This document shows positions 14,893-24,237 of a stretch of 25,926 bases of DNA, one piece after another. Position numbers and translations under genes: made by a program. The stretch comes from JBOGJI01 sp050747865 (GTDB taxonomy: Bacteria > Acidobacteriota > Thermoanaerobaculia > Multivoradales > JAHEKO01): the NCBI GenBank assembly GCA_050747865.1, contig JBOGJI010000346.1, positions 1-25,926 on the forward strand, in the 5' to 3' direction. Position 1 is the first letter of the stretch. Each line of letters begins with the position of its first letter. Under the pieces are notes generated by a model. That model made no database searches, was not told where the DNA came from, and saw only the letters and a program-made list of their open reading frames with translations.

Positions 14893-17800
14893 AAGCTCAC
14901 CCGCAGACCCAGCTTCGCGCGCCAGCGCGACTCGACGTTGTGGATCGACAGATTGGTCCCCTCGGTCACCTCGGAGTCGAGCTCGTAGATCACCTTGCCG
15001 GTCGCGGGGTCGATGCCGCCGAAGTCGACCGGGTCGGTGGTGCCGAAGTTGACGAACTCGAGGATGCCCTCGTCTTCGTCGATGAGATTCATCAGGTTCT
15101 GGAGGTCGACGGACAGCTGCAGGTTGACCCACTTGAGCGGGATGTCCTGCGCCACCCGGACGTCGAGGCTGTCTGACCACGGCGCGCGTTGGCAGTTGCG
15201 CGGCGCGATCGAGCCGCGGTGCTCGCGCAGGCACTCGTTGCTCTCGATGTAGGCGTTGAGCTGCTCCCAGGTGCCGCCGGTGACGATCACTTCGCCCTCG
15301 GCCGCCGGCACGTAGAACAGATCGTTGTCGAAGAAGGCGTCCGAGTTGATCGACGGGAACTGCTGGAAGTCGTAGATGTAGGTGAACGGCCGGCCGCTCT
15401 GACGGTTGTAGAAGGCGGCGATCGTCGTCGGGTACCGGCTGTCGCGATTGAGCGTGTAGGACACGCCGGCGTTGATCCGATGCTCGACCTCGAAGTCGGA
15501 CGGCGACTCCGGCGGATTGTTCGGATCCACAGCTTCCTGGAACTGCCAGTTCGAGACCGCCCGACTCGAGGTCCCTTCGTTGACGACCGTTGCCTCGCCG
15601 TAGGCGTAGGAGAGGTAGCCCCAGAGGCCGTTCGAGTACGGCTTCTCGACCTTGACGGCGACGTTGAAGCTGTCGCCCAGCGAGCTGTTGGTGATGAGGA
15701 AGGCGCCGGTGACATCGGAATCCACCTCGCCGAAGACCGGCCGGCCGTCGAGCCCCAGGGTCCCGGTCTGCACCAGGTTCACGTTCTGGTAGTTGAGCCC
15801 CTCCAGGGTGTCGCCGTAGAGCGCCTCGATCGATCCCTGCAGGCCCCACCACGGCAGCTCGCGGTCATACGCCAGGGTGTAGCGGAGCTCCTGGGGGAAC
15901 TCGAAGTCCGGATCGATCAAGTTGAACTCCCCGATCGCGGCGCCCTCGAGGTCGGGGTCCTGACCGAACGGATCGGGGTTGAAGTCGATGCTCCCGCGCT
16001 GAGTGATGAAGAGCTGCTCGATGCCGGTGCGGGCGTAGTTGTTGGAGATCCAGACATAAGGCGTACGACCGGCGAATACACCGACGCCGCCACGGAGCTG
16101 ACTCTTGCCGTTCCCCTCGACGTCCCAGTTGAAACCGAGACGCGGCTGCCACAGCTCGTTGCCGTCAGGGATCGCGTCCGTGCGCAGGCCGTAGGTCTCT
16201 TCGGTGAACGGGTTGCGCGTCGGCTCGTCGGGGAAGAAGGGAACGTCGACGCGCAGGCCGTAGAACAGCGTCAGATCGGGCCGCACCCGCCACTGGTCGC
16301 CTGCGTAGAGACCGATCTGCTGCACGTCGAAGACCTGGGCGTCCGGCTGCCCCGGAGCGATCGCCGTGTAGTCGAAGCGGCTGGCGTTGCCCGCGGCGAA
16401 ATCATCCAGGGAGTTGAACTCGTACGACCCGAACCCGTTCTGGATGAACAGATTGCGGAAGTCGAAGAGCTCGTTGTGGGTGCCGAAGACGAAGTTGTGG
16501 TCACCCCGGATCCACGTCAGGTCGTAGGTCAGCTCGAAGATGTCCTGATCGAGCTCGTTGAACGTCGAGAATTCCTCGGTGCCGGCCTCGAACTCGAAGT
16601 CGCCGCCGGGGCCGACGTTGAAGACCTCGATGTGCGGAAAGTCCTGGCCGACGCCGTGGCGGCGGTCCTTGATCGTCTGGTACGTGAGGCGAGCCTCGCC
16701 GAACGCGTTCGCCGACAGCACGCTGTTGAGCTGGACGACCGTGGAATTGGTCTCGTCGGCGATGAGGTATCCCTCGTTGGGGAACTCATAGTCATCGTCG
16801 TCCGGACGGTTGATCAGGAACTCCGCGTCCACGTAGTTGTGGCGCAGCGTGAGCTGATGGCTGGTGCCCAGGTTGAAGTCGAGGCGCCCGAAGAGCTTGT
16901 CGGAGTCGCGATTACGGGTCAGCTCCCCGAGACCGCCCGGATCGTAGCCGTACCGGTCCATGAGGATCTGGCCGAAGCGGTTGGCCTCGTCGACCAGGGC
17001 ACCGCCGCCGAAGGCCTGCCCCGTGGAGCCGTCGATGGACCAGCCGGTAGGCGTCTCCTCCTCGGAGATCTCGCCGTTGACGAAGAAGAAGGCCTCGTTC
17101 TCCTTGATCGGGCCGCCGAGCCGGAACCCGTACTGATCCTCGCTGAACGCCCCGAACTCGCCGAGCTCCTCCGGACCGTCCCCCACGTAGTCGTTGTCAC
17201 GGGTGAAGTAGTACACCGAGCCCTTCCAGTCGTTGGTCCCCGAGCGGGTTACGACGTTGACCGCGCCGCCGGAGAAGCCCCCCTGGCGGACGTCGTAGTC
17301 GGAGACGACCAGCTCCACCTCCTGGATCGCGTCGAGGCTGATCGGCTGGGTACCGGTCTGCCCTCCGGGCGTGCCGGTGTCGGCGAGGCCGAACAGGTCG
17401 TTGTTGACCGCGCCGTCGACCTGGATGTTGTTGTAGCGGGGGTTGCGGCCGACGACCGAGATCGCGTTGGGGTCCTCGTTCTGGGACGCGACGGTGAAGA
17501 ACGGGTTGGTGCGCGCGAAGTCGTTGAGACCTCGCTCGACGGTCGGCAGGCTGGTGATCAGCTCCTCGCGGACGTTGTCCGCGGTGCCGGTCCGCGAGGC
17601 GCTGATGAAGTCGGACTCGCCGAATACAGTCAGCTCCTCACCGAACTCCGGCATCACCAGGGTCACCTGCAGGCTCGTGGCCTGCCCCAGGCTGACGGTG
17701 ATTCCTTGCGACACCTGAGGGGCGAAGCCTTCGAGCTCCACGCTCACGGTGTAGGGGCCGCCGACGCGGGCGCTGGGCACCAGGAAGCGGCCGTCGGTCT

Positions 17801-17990
17801 GCGTCACGGCCACGTAGGTCGTGCCGGTGGGCTCGTGGATGGCGGTCACCGTGGCCCCGGGCAGCGCCTCTCCGTCGGGGTCCGTGACCCGGCCGGAGAT
17901 CGAGCCGCTGGTGACACCCTGCGCGAAGACGGCCGAAGTCGAGAGCAGGAGCGCGAGGCCGATGATGGCCAGGACGTGTCTGGAACGCAT
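14889..17990 (-). CDS. Oar-like TonB-dependent-receptor-type outer-membrane protein
   Basis: 1033 residues. The ATG at 17990 is preceded by GAGGAGA and begins a signal peptide (MRSRHVLAIIGLALLLSTSA, cut near VFAQ). Next is a carboxypeptidase-regulatory-like beta domain (about 28-115: GSISGRVTDPDGEALPGATV, then DGRFLVPSARVGGPYTVSVE). A plug-like domain follows (about 125-260: ITSLPTVERGLNDFARTNPF, VDGAVNNDLFGLADTG, VNVVTRSGTNDWKGSVYYF). The rest is a large beta-barrel that ends in Phe (LGLRVSF), as outer-membrane barrels do. This architecture matches the Oar family of Myxococcus and the many such proteins of Acidobacteriota. The substrate is unknown; no TonB box is obvious. The 3' end overlaps dut by four bases. 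Confidence 0.9.
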   Translation of the reverse strand: MRSRHVLAIIGLALLLSTSAVFAQGVTSGSISGRVTDPDGEALPGATVTAIHEPTGTTYVAVTQTDGRFLVPSARVGGPYTVSVELEGFAPQVSQGITVSLGQATSLQVTLVMPEFGEELTVFGESDFISASRTGTADNVREELITSLPTVERGLNDFARTNPFFTVASQNEDPNAISVVGRNPRYNNIQVDGAVNNDLFGLADTGTPGGQTGTQPISLDAIQEVELVVSDYDVRQGGFSGGAVNVVTRSGTNDWKGSVYYFTRDNDYVGDGPEELGEFGAFSEDQYGFRLGGPIKENEAFFFVNGEISEEETPTGWSIDGSTGQAFGGGALVDEANRFGQILMDRYGYDPGGLGELTRNRDSDKLFGRLDFNLGTSHQLTLRHNYVDAEFLINRPDDDDYEFPNEGYLIADETNSTVVQLNSVLSANAFGEARLTYQTIKDRRHGVGQDFPHIEVFNVGPGGDFEFEAGTEEFSTFNELDQDIFELTYDLTWIRGDHNFVFGTHNELFDFRNLFIQNGFGSYEFNSLDDFAAGNASRFDYTAIAPGQPDAQVFDVQQIGLYAGDQWRVRPDLTLFYGLRVDVPFFPDEPTRNPFTEETYGLRTDAIPDGNELWQPRLGFNWDVEGNGKSQLRGGVGVFAGRTPYVWISNNYARTGIEQLFITQRGSIDFNPDPFGQDPDLEGAAIGEFNLIDPDFEFPQELRYTLAYDRELPWWGLQGSIEALYGDTLEGLNYQNVNLVQTGTLGLDGRPVFGEVDSDVTGAFLITNSSLGDSFNVAVKVEKPYSNGLWGYLSYAYGEATVVNEGTSSRAVSNWQFQEAVDPNNPPESPSDFEVEHRINAGVSYTLNRDSRYPTTIAAFYNRQSGRPFTYIYDFQQFPSINSDAFFDNDLFYVPAAEGEVIVTGGTWEQLNAYIESNECLREHRGSIAPRNCQRAPWSDSLDVRVAQDIPLKWVNLQLSVDLQNLMNLIDEDEGILEFVNFGTTDPVDFGGIDPATGKVIYELDSEVTEGTNLSIHNVESRWRAKLGLRVSF

Positions 17991-18103
17991 GTGTCTGTCT
18001 CCTCGATCAGGCGGCGGACCGGCGAGATGCCGATGCTTGCCCTTACGATCCCTCTCCAGCCTCGCAGCTCCTGCGGGTCCGCCGAGTTGTCCGATACGAG
18101 TGG

Positions 18104-18140
18104 ATTCTACCACCATATAGTGGGTAGTTCCACCGTATAA
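18104..18140 (-). promoter_or_regulatory. Direct repeats upstream of the receptor gene, candidate operator/promoter
   Basis: Two 11-base repeats, CCACCATATAG (18110-18120) and CCACCGTATAA (18130-18140), start exactly 20 bases apart, about two helical turns. The first also forms a near-palindrome, CCACCATATAGTGG. On the minus strand the patch contains TAGAAT just downstream, a possible -10. The AT content is clearly higher than in the surroundings. The site lies 114-150 bases ahead of the receptor start in the 285-base gap to the SDR gene; nothing else recognisable is in that gap. Confidence 0.4.
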
Positions 18141-18275
18141 ACCGCTAGATGTTGTATCTCACCCATCTCTGCCGCCAGGCGTGACGGCCCCCGGAGATAG
18201 CAGTGGAGGCGGCTGTGCGCGGCGCGTGCGGCGCAGTGTAGTCGCCAGGTGTGTCGGCGGTGTGACGGAGCGCGT

Positions 18276-19019
18276 TCATTCCGCCTTCCGCCGCTGGACG
18301 AGGGTCGAATGGGCCTGGTCCAGGGGCCGGATCACGATCTCGTCCACGTTGACGTGCGCCGGCCGCGTGGCCGCCCAGCGGATGGCCTCGGCGACGTCGG
18401 CGCCGGTCAGCGGGGTCATGCCCGAGTATACGGCCGCCGCTCGCTGGCTGTCGCCGCGGTGGCGCACGACGGAGAACTCGGTCTCGACGAGGCCGGGGGA
18501 GATCTCGCAGACGCGCACCGGCTCGCCGTGGAGCTCCAGGCGCAGGGTGCGCGTGAGAGCGCGCAAGGCGTGCTTGCTGGCGGTGTAGCCGGCGCCGCCC
18601 GCATAGGTCTCGAAGCCGGAGGTCGAGCCGACGTTGACGATCTGGCCGCCCGCCTGGCGCAGCAGCGGCAGCAGCAGGCGGGTCATGCGCAGGGCGCCGA
18701 GCACGTTGACCTCGTACATCGCCCGCCAGTCCTCGTCGCGCGCGTCCTCGATCCGGTCGAGGCCGAACGCGGCGCCGGCGTTGTTGACCAGCAGATCGCA
18801 GCGCTCCAGGCGAGCACAGAAGGCCTCGACGCTCTCCGGATCGGCCACGTCGAGCGCCTGGAACGCCGCGCCCAGGGGCTCCGCCACCTCCCGCAGCCTC
18901 TCCTCCCGCCGAGCGCCGAGCATCAGCTCGAACCCCGCCTGGTTGAGGGCAGTCGCGGTGGCCGCGCCGATACCCGAGGAAGCACCGGTGACAACAGCGA
19001 GCTTGCTTGTCTTGCTCAT
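18276..19019 (-). CDS. Short-chain dehydrogenase/reductase (YdfG-like classical SDR)
   Basis: 247 residues, NAD(P)-dependent oxidoreductase of the classical SDR family. It shows the cofactor motif TGASSGIG (residues 11-18), LLVNNAGAA (Asn79-Gly82), catalytic Ser132 in VNVGSTSG, and Tyr145/Lys149 in YTASK. GARREERL after the second strand has an Arg at the position that often favours NADPH. The length and the ending (VDEIVIRPLDQAHS) fit YdfG-type 3-hydroxy acid dehydrogenases, but the substrate cannot be read from sequence. The ATG at 19019 overlaps the nth stop (ATGA), so it is the last gene of the leftward cluster. Confidence 0.92.
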   Translation of the reverse strand: MSKTSKLAVVTGASSGIGAATATALNQAGFELMLGARREERLREVAEPLGAAFQALDVADPESVEAFCARLERCDLLVNNAGAAFGLDRIEDARDEDWRAMYEVNVLGALRMTRLLLPLLRQAGGQIVNVGSTSGFETYAGGAGYTASKHALRALTRTLRLELHGEPVRVCEISPGLVETEFSVVRHRGDSQRAAAVYSGMTPLTGADVAEAIRWAATRPAHVNVDEIVIRPLDQAHSTLVQRRKAE

Positions 19020-19699
19020 ACCTCTGCCGAGGGGCACAGGTCGACCAGCACGCACTGGCCGCATAGGGGTTTTCGTGCCTTGCACACCTGGCGGCCGTGG
19101 AAGATGAGGAGATGGGACCACAGGGTCCAGCTCTGCTGCGGCAGCAGGTCCATGAGGTCGCGCTCGACCTTGTCGGGGGCGGACTCCTCGGTGAGCGTCA
19201 GCCGGCGGGACAGGCGCCCCACGTGGGTGTCGACGACGACGCCGACGTTCTTGCCGAAGGCGTTGCCGAGGACCACGTTGGCCGTCTTGCGGCCCACCCC
19301 CGGCAGCGCGGTCAAGGCCTCCATGGTGTCCGGCACCCGTCCGCCGTGCTCGGCCATCACGGCCTGCGCCAGACCTTTCAGCGACCGCGCCTTGTTGCGG
19401 AAGAAGCCGGTCGGGCGGATCAGCTCCTCGAGGGAGGCGAGCGGCGCCCCGGCCATGGCGGCCGCGTCGGGGTAGCGGCGGAGGAGCTCCGGCGTCACCT
19501 GGTTGACGCGCTCATCGGTGCACTGCGCCGACAGGATGGTGGCCACGGTCAGCTCGAAGGGATTGTGGTGATCCAGCGCGCAGTGCGCGTCCGGGTATTC
19601 CCCCTCCAGGCGGGCCAGGATCTCCTCGCTGCGCCGCCGGCGCGCCCGCCGCGACTCGCGGCGCGCCTGCGCCGGCGTGAGGCGCCCGGTCGTCGTCAC
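19016..19699 (-). CDS. nth: Endonuclease III
   Basis: DNA glycosylase/AP lyase that removes oxidised pyrimidines in base-excision repair. 227 residues from the GTG at 19699, which overlaps the preceding stop as GTGA. Key features: FELTVATILSAQCTDERVNQ, the helix-hairpin-helix LPGVGRKTANVVL with catalytic Lys138, VDTHVGRLSRRL with Asp157, and the iron-sulfur cysteines 206, 213, 216 and 222 with the standard 6-2-5 spacing. The N-terminal ~20 residues are Arg-rich, an extension over E. coli Nth that could add DNA contact. Confidence 0.96.
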   Translation of the reverse strand: MTTTGRLTPAQARRESRRARRRRSEEILARLEGEYPDAHCALDHHNPFELTVATILSAQCTDERVNQVTPELLRRYPDAAAMAGAPLASLEELIRPTGFFRNKARSLKGLAQAVMAEHGGRVPDTMEALTALPGVGRKTANVVLGNAFGKNVGVVVDTHVGRLSRRLTLTEESAPDKVERDLMDLLPQQSWTLWSHLLIFHGRQVCKARKPLCGQCVLVDLCPSAEV

Positions 19700-20046
19700 T
19701 TGCGGTTGAACAGCAGCGCCCCCGTCACCCAGTTGTAGAACCCCATCACGACGCCGCCCAGGAACGCGGCGCCGCAGCCGTCGACGGTCAGGCCGTCGAG
19801 CAGCCAGCCGGCGAGGTAGAGCAGGATGCCGTTGATCGCCAGGTAGAACAGGCCGAGGGTGAGCAGGATCAGGGGCAGGGAGAGCACGGTGACCACCGGC
19901 TTGACCAGGACGTTGAGCAGCCCGATGACCAGGCCGGTCAGGAGGAGGTACCAGACGCCTCCCTGGTAGTGGATGCCCGGCACCAGCCAGGCGATCAGCC
20001 AGATCCCCAGCCCGTTGATGATGACGTGGGCGAGCAGGCGGAGCAT
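19696..20046 (-). CDS. Phage-holin-family-4 / YvlD-like membrane protein
   Basis: 116 residues with four predicted membrane helices, and family-typical segments: the N-terminal VIINGLGIWLIAWLVPGI, LLTGLVIGLLNVLVKPVV, LSLPLILLTLGLFYLAINGI and a C-terminal helix LGGVVMGFYNWVTGALL. The NVLVKPV and LTLGLF motifs are typical of PF04020, a bacterial family of unknown function called mycobacterial four-TMS holin-like. The holin name does not imply a prophage; there is no other phage gene here. It starts three bases after pdxH ends and overlaps nth. Confidence 0.88.
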   Translation of the reverse strand: MLRLLAHVIINGLGIWLIAWLVPGIHYQGGVWYLLLTGLVIGLLNVLVKPVVTVLSLPLILLTLGLFYLAINGILLYLAGWLLDGLTVDGCGAAFLGGVVMGFYNWVTGALLFNRK

Positions 20047-20049
20047 CGG

Positions 20050-20631
20050 TCAAGGATACAGCGATTCCACACGCCAGCCGTCGCCGTCGCGCAGGTAGAG
20101 CGTGCGCACGTGTAGCCGGTCCTCCTGGGATTCCCAGAACTCGATGCGCTCGGGCGCCAGCCGGTAGCCGCCCCAGAACCCGGGCCGCGGCACGTCGCCG
20201 CCGGAGAAGCGCGCCTCGACGTCGCGGAAGCGCGCCAGCAGCTCCTCGCGCGAGGCCAGCGGCTCGCTCTGTCGTGAGACCCAGGCGCCGAGCTGGCTGC
20301 CGCGCGGGCGGCCGGCGAAGTAGGCGTCCGCCTCGGCGTCGTCGACGCGCCCGACCGTGCCGTCGACGCGCACCTGGCGGCCGAGAGCCGGCCAGTGGAA
20401 GCACAGCGCGGCGCGCGGGTTGGCCTCGAGCTCGCGGGCCTTGCAGCTGCCCAGGTTGGTGTAGAAGACGAAACCCCGTTCGTCCGCCTGCTTGAGCAGG
20501 ACGACGCGGGCCGACGGCCGCCCGTCCGGCGTGGCGGTGGCCAGGGTGACGGCGGTGGCGTCGTGCGCCTCGCGCTGCCGCGCCTCGGCGAAGAGACGCT
20601 GGAAGCGCTCGATGGGAACGACCGGGGACAT
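20050..20631 (-). CDS. pdxH: Pyridoxine/pyridoxamine 5'-phosphate oxidase
   Basis: FMN enzyme that oxidises PNP or PMP to pyridoxal 5'-phosphate with oxygen, the last step of PLP synthesis and salvage. 193 residues from the ATG at 20631; a TTG two codons earlier is in frame but overlaps the algH stop. Visible: MSPVVPIERFQRLFAEA, SARVVLLKQADERGFVFYTN (FMN site), SCKARELEANPRAALCFHWP, VRVDGTVGRV, SRQSEPL, and the C-terminal domain GFWGGYRLAPERIEFWE with WRVESLYP at the end, the conserved dimerisation and substrate region. It is part of the algH-pdxH-nth cluster. Confidence 0.95.
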   Translation of the reverse strand: MSPVVPIERFQRLFAEARQREAHDATAVTLATATPDGRPSARVVLLKQADERGFVFYTNLGSCKARELEANPRAALCFHWPALGRQVRVDGTVGRVDDAEADAYFAGRPRGSQLGAWVSRQSEPLASREELLARFRDVEARFSGGDVPRPGFWGGYRLAPERIEFWESQEDRLHVRTLYLRDGDGWRVESLYP

Positions 20632-20633
20632 CG

Positions 20634-21245
20634 TCAATTCGTCGACGCGTCGCCCCCGCCGCGGGTCCAGGAGGGGAGCGCCGCGGAGTCCATGCCGATC
20701 GAGCGCAGGGCGGCCTCCCAGCTCTCCTCGGGCGCCTGCGCGAACACCAGCTCGCGATCGAGCGGCGCCGGCACCCAGTCGTTGCGCAGGATCTCCTCCA
20801 TCAGCTGCCCCGGCCCCCAGCCGGCGTAGCCGAGGAAGAGCCGGAACGCCTCGGGCGGCGCGGCCGCCAGCTCGACGAGCTGCCCGACGTGGTGGGTCAT
20901 GCGGATGCCGTGGCCCACCGCGACCACCGTCGCCTCCTCGTCGACGCCGGGCTGACGGGCGCCGTCGAGCGGTGGATCCGGAGCGAAGAGGACGCTGCCG
21001 AGCTGCGGCATCACCGGCCCGCCGAACCAGGTCACGTCGCGGTCGCTGCCTTGCCAGGCTATGGACATCCCGGACAGCACCTTCTCGACCGTCACCTCGG
21101 TCGGCCGGTTGACGATCAGTCCGATGCTTCCCTCGTCGCTGTGCCGCAGCAGGAAGATGACGCTCTTGTGGAAGTACGGATCGACGACCTGCGGCATGGC
21201 GACGAGCAGCGCCGGCGCTTCGATGTGCACCGTGGGCTCGGTCAT
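20634..21245 (-). CDS. AlgH/YqgE family protein (UPF0301)
   Basis: 203 residues of the AlgH/YqgE family (PF02622), whose biochemical role is not settled. Family landmarks: ALLVAMPQVVDPYFHKSVIF, GSIGLIVNRPTEVTVEKVL, WFGGPVMPQLGSVLF, FRLFLGYAGWGPGQLMEEI and NDWVPAPLD. The protein is soluble, with no signal peptide or membrane helix. It is the first gene of the leftward cluster. The start ATG (21243-21245) has ATCTTA (TAAGAT on the coding strand) at 21254-21259, too close to act as a normal -10 with a leader, so the promoter is uncertain. Confidence 0.93.
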   Translation of the reverse strand: MTEPTVHIEAPALLVAMPQVVDPYFHKSVIFLLRHSDEGSIGLIVNRPTEVTVEKVLSGMSIAWQGSDRDVTWFGGPVMPQLGSVLFAPDPPLDGARQPGVDEEATVVAVGHGIRMTHHVGQLVELAAAPPEAFRLFLGYAGWGPGQLMEEILRNDWVPAPLDRELVFAQAPEESWEAALRSIGMDSAALPSWTRGGGDASTN

Positions 21246-21265
21246 CGCACCGGATCTTACCCGGT

Positions 21266-21295
21266 TTGACAGGCGGTGCGGCTCTCCCCTAAGAT
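21266..21295 (+). promoter_or_regulatory. Sigma70-type promoter of tRNA-fMet
   Basis: TTGACA (21266-21271, perfect -35) and TAAGAT (21290-21295) are separated by 18 bases. The predicted start near 21302 lies about 28 bases upstream of the mature tRNA 5' end. Between them is GCCCGGCGCGCCGGGC (21304-21319), a perfect self-complementary stretch that would form a hairpin in the 5' leader. Confidence 0.75.
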
Positions 21296-21329
21296 GCCCT
21301 TTCGCCCGGCGCGCCGGGCGCCCAAGCGA

Positions 21330-21406
<77 letters not shown>

Positions 21407-21416
21407 AACCTGAATC

Positions 21417-21460
21417 CCCGCCGGTCGATGAGTTACGGCTCGCAGATCGGCGGGTGTTTT
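21417..21460 (+). terminator. Possible intrinsic terminator after tRNA-fMet
   Basis: The stem CCCGCCG (21417-21423) pairs with CGGCGGG (21448-21454) over a long 24-base loop, followed by TGTTTTGT. The T run is short and the loop large, so this is only a moderate candidate. Confidence 0.5.
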
Positions 21461-21585
21461 GTCTCCAGTGGACCTGCCTTCCCGCACTCATCTCGCAACT
21501 TGGCCGGATTTCGCAGCAGAACGCCTCGGAGGTAACTGACGGCTACCTACTCGAGCTCGAGGAGAAGCTTGTTGCCGCGAGCGAC

Positions 21586-21599
21586 TGATGCTAGCATCA
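21586..21599. promoter_or_regulatory. Perfect 14-bp palindrome ahead of vapB, candidate autoregulatory operator
   Basis: TGATGCTAGCATCA is fully self-complementary and ends seven bases before the antitoxin ATG. It contains TAGCAT, a possible -10. VapB-type antitoxins commonly repress their own promoter by binding such a palindrome. The 180 bases from the tRNA to the antitoxin hold no other gene that I can support. Confidence 0.6.
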
Positions 21600-21606
21600 C
21601 ATCGAG

Positions 21607-21834
21607 ATGCACGCGCGGACTACGGTCAAGGCAGACACGACGGATCTCGACACGCTCCGCGCCGAAGCAACCCGTCGGGGCGTTCCTTTGAGCGATGTGC
21701 TCGCGGAGGCGGTCGCCGAGAAGGCGCGAGCGATTCGTCGCCATCGTCGTCCCCACGTCGGGGTCGCCCGCTCCACCGACGGTCGCTCGGCCGCCGACGT
21801 CACGAGTCATCCGGTCGCCCACGCGCCGCGCTGA
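21607..21834 (+). CDS. vapB: VapB-type antitoxin
   Basis: 75 residues. The N-terminal part (RTTVKADTTDLDTLRAEATR then GVPLSDVLAEAVAEKA) looks like a ribbon-helix-helix DNA-binding domain. The C-terminal part (RPHVGVARSTDGRSAADVTS) resembles the extended toxin-binding tail of VapB proteins. It is paired with a PIN toxin whose ATG shares a base with the antitoxin stop (TGATG), the usual coupled order. GAG four bases ahead of the ATG is a weak ribosome site. The adjacent palindrome suggests self-repression. Confidence 0.8.
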   Translation: MHARTTVKADTTDLDTLRAEATRRGVPLSDVLAEAVAEKARAIRRHRRPHVGVARSTDGRSAADVTSHPVAHAPR

Positions 21835-22247
21835 TGGCGTTGATCTGCGACACGGGTCCGATCTTCGCCGCTCTGGATGCGGCGGACCCCGATCACGAGG
21901 CCTGCGCGCGGCTGCTCCTCGACGCGGACACCGACCTCGTGGTACCTACGCTGGTCCTTGCCGAAGTCGACTACTGGTGCCACGAACGGCTGACCGTCGA
22001 GGCCTGGCACTTGTTCCTCGACGACGTCCTCGCTGGTGTCTACCGCCTGGAACCGCTGACGTCGGGCGATCTGGAACGGTGCAGAACGTTACAGGGGCGG
22101 TATGAAGACCTGAAGCTCGGTGTCGTCGATGCCTCCGTCGTAGCACTCGCGGAGCGGCTCGGCGAGACGACGATCGCCACCCTCGATCACCGCCACTTCG
22201 GCGTCGTGCGGCCGCTCCATACCCATGCCTTCACACTCCTGCCGTAG
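21834..22247 (+). CDS. vapC: VapC-type PIN-domain toxin ribonuclease
   Basis: 137 residues, Mg-dependent ribonuclease of the PIN family. The acidic catalytic residues are in place: Asp6 in ICDTGPIFAAL, Glu44 in VLAEVDYW, Asp99 in LGVVDASVVALAERL and Asp118 in IATLDHRHF. The length is typical. The ORF could extend upstream to 21588, but the ATG at 21834 gives the standard PIN start. VapC toxins of enteric bacteria cut initiator tRNA; the initiator tRNA gene is about 430 bases upstream here. The target of this enzyme is not shown by sequence. Confidence 0.88.
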   Translation: MALICDTGPIFAALDAADPDHEACARLLLDADTDLVVPTLVLAEVDYWCHERLTVEAWHLFLDDVLAGVYRLEPLTSGDLERCRTLQGRYEDLKLGVVDASVVALAERLGETTIATLDHRHFGVVRPLHTHAFTLLP

Positions 22248-22318
22248 GTGAGGATCGGTCGTCGTCCAAGATTATCGGCCGCCTGGTACGCCGGGCGAAC
22301 CACGGAAGGAGGGCGTCC

Positions 22319-22560
22319 ATGTCGAGCTCGAAGCTTCCTGAGCGGGCGTCGCTCGAGTACCTGAAGAAGCTGGCCAAAGAGAGATTGCGGGAGCTGCGAC
22401 AGCCGGATCCGCGGGCGAAGCTCGCCGCCGCCCTGCTGGCGGTGGCGCGCGACCACGGCTGCTCGAGCACGGCGCCGATCCCAACGCCCGCGACGCCGGC
22501 GACAACGCCTACCCGCTGCACTTCGCCGCCGGTTGTCTGGAGGCGCGGCGCGTTAGACTC
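22319..22560 (+). pseudogene. Remnant of an ankyrin-repeat protein gene
   Basis: The ATG at 22319 has a strong ribosome site (AAGGAGGG). It starts LPERASLEYLKKLAKERL and goes on to KLAAALLAVARDHG, an N-terminus I associate with ankyrin-repeat proteins of environmental bacteria. From about 22457 the ankyrin sequence continues in another frame: RLLEHGADPNARDAGDNAYP then LHFAAGCLEARRV, the consensus of an ankyrin repeat. So an internal deletion with frame change has joined the start to a late repeat. The original frame stays open and runs in frame into enolase. Confidence 0.72.
22533..22559 (+). promoter_or_regulatory. Candidate enolase promoter inside the ankyrin remnant
   Basis: TTGTCT (22533-22538) and TAGACT (22554-22559), 15 bases apart, lie about 40 bases ahead of the eno ATG. 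The spacing is short, so this is a weak candidate. A promoter here would let eno be expressed independently of the remnant. Confidence 0.3.
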
Positions 22561-22597
22561 TCGCTGGACCAGGGCGGCCGCCGCTCACGGAGGGAGC

Positions 22598-23886
<1,289 letters not shown>

Positions 23887-23890
<4 letters not shown>

Positions 23891-24237
23891 CCGAATCCGC
23901 GCTCCGCTTCCGCGCTCTGCTCTGGGTGGCGGGGGCGGTGCTGCTCGTTGCTTTCGGCTTGAGCGCGCTCAAGGCGTGGAGCGACTTGCAGGCTGCGCGC
24001 CGGCAGGAGCAGGAGGTCGCCGCGCGGATCGAGGAGGCGCGCCGGCGCGTCGAGCGCCTGGAGACCCGGGTCGAGGCCCTGCGCGACGATCCTCAGGCGC
24101 TGGAGCACGCGGCGCGCGAGCAGCTCGGCCTGGCGCGCGAGGGGGAGGTGGTGGTCGTCCTGCCGCGGGAGGACGTCAGGGCGGAGTCGGAGACGGCGGG
24201 CTCTCCGGTGCCGTCCCCGCCCCCCTCGCGGCCTTGA
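23887..24237 (+). CDS. ftsB: Septum formation initiator FtsB/DivIC
   Basis: 116 residues, bitopic divisome protein that links FtsL and FtsQ-type partners. It has a short cytoplasmic N-terminus, one membrane helix at about 11-28 (LLWVAGAVLLVAFGLSAL), a coiled-coil (about 32-72, QEVAARIEEARRRVERLETR) and the family sequence ALRDDPQALEHAAREQLGLA with REGEVVVVLP. Location directly after eno, with a 4-base overlap, is common for ftsB. The last ~20 residues (Ser/Pro-rich) overlap tail-to-tail with the antiporter gene. Confidence 0.9.

Noticed and set aside
15189..18140. A 983-codon plus-strand frame over the receptor gene
   Set aside because: The minus-strand product has a signal peptide, a regulatory-like domain, a plug and a barrel C-terminus. 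The plus-strand frame has none and is rich in Val/Glu/Arg repeats from antisense reading.
19696..20046. Holin as evidence of a prophage
   Set aside because: The family name is historical. The gene sits in a housekeeping cluster with no lysin, capsid or integrase nearby.
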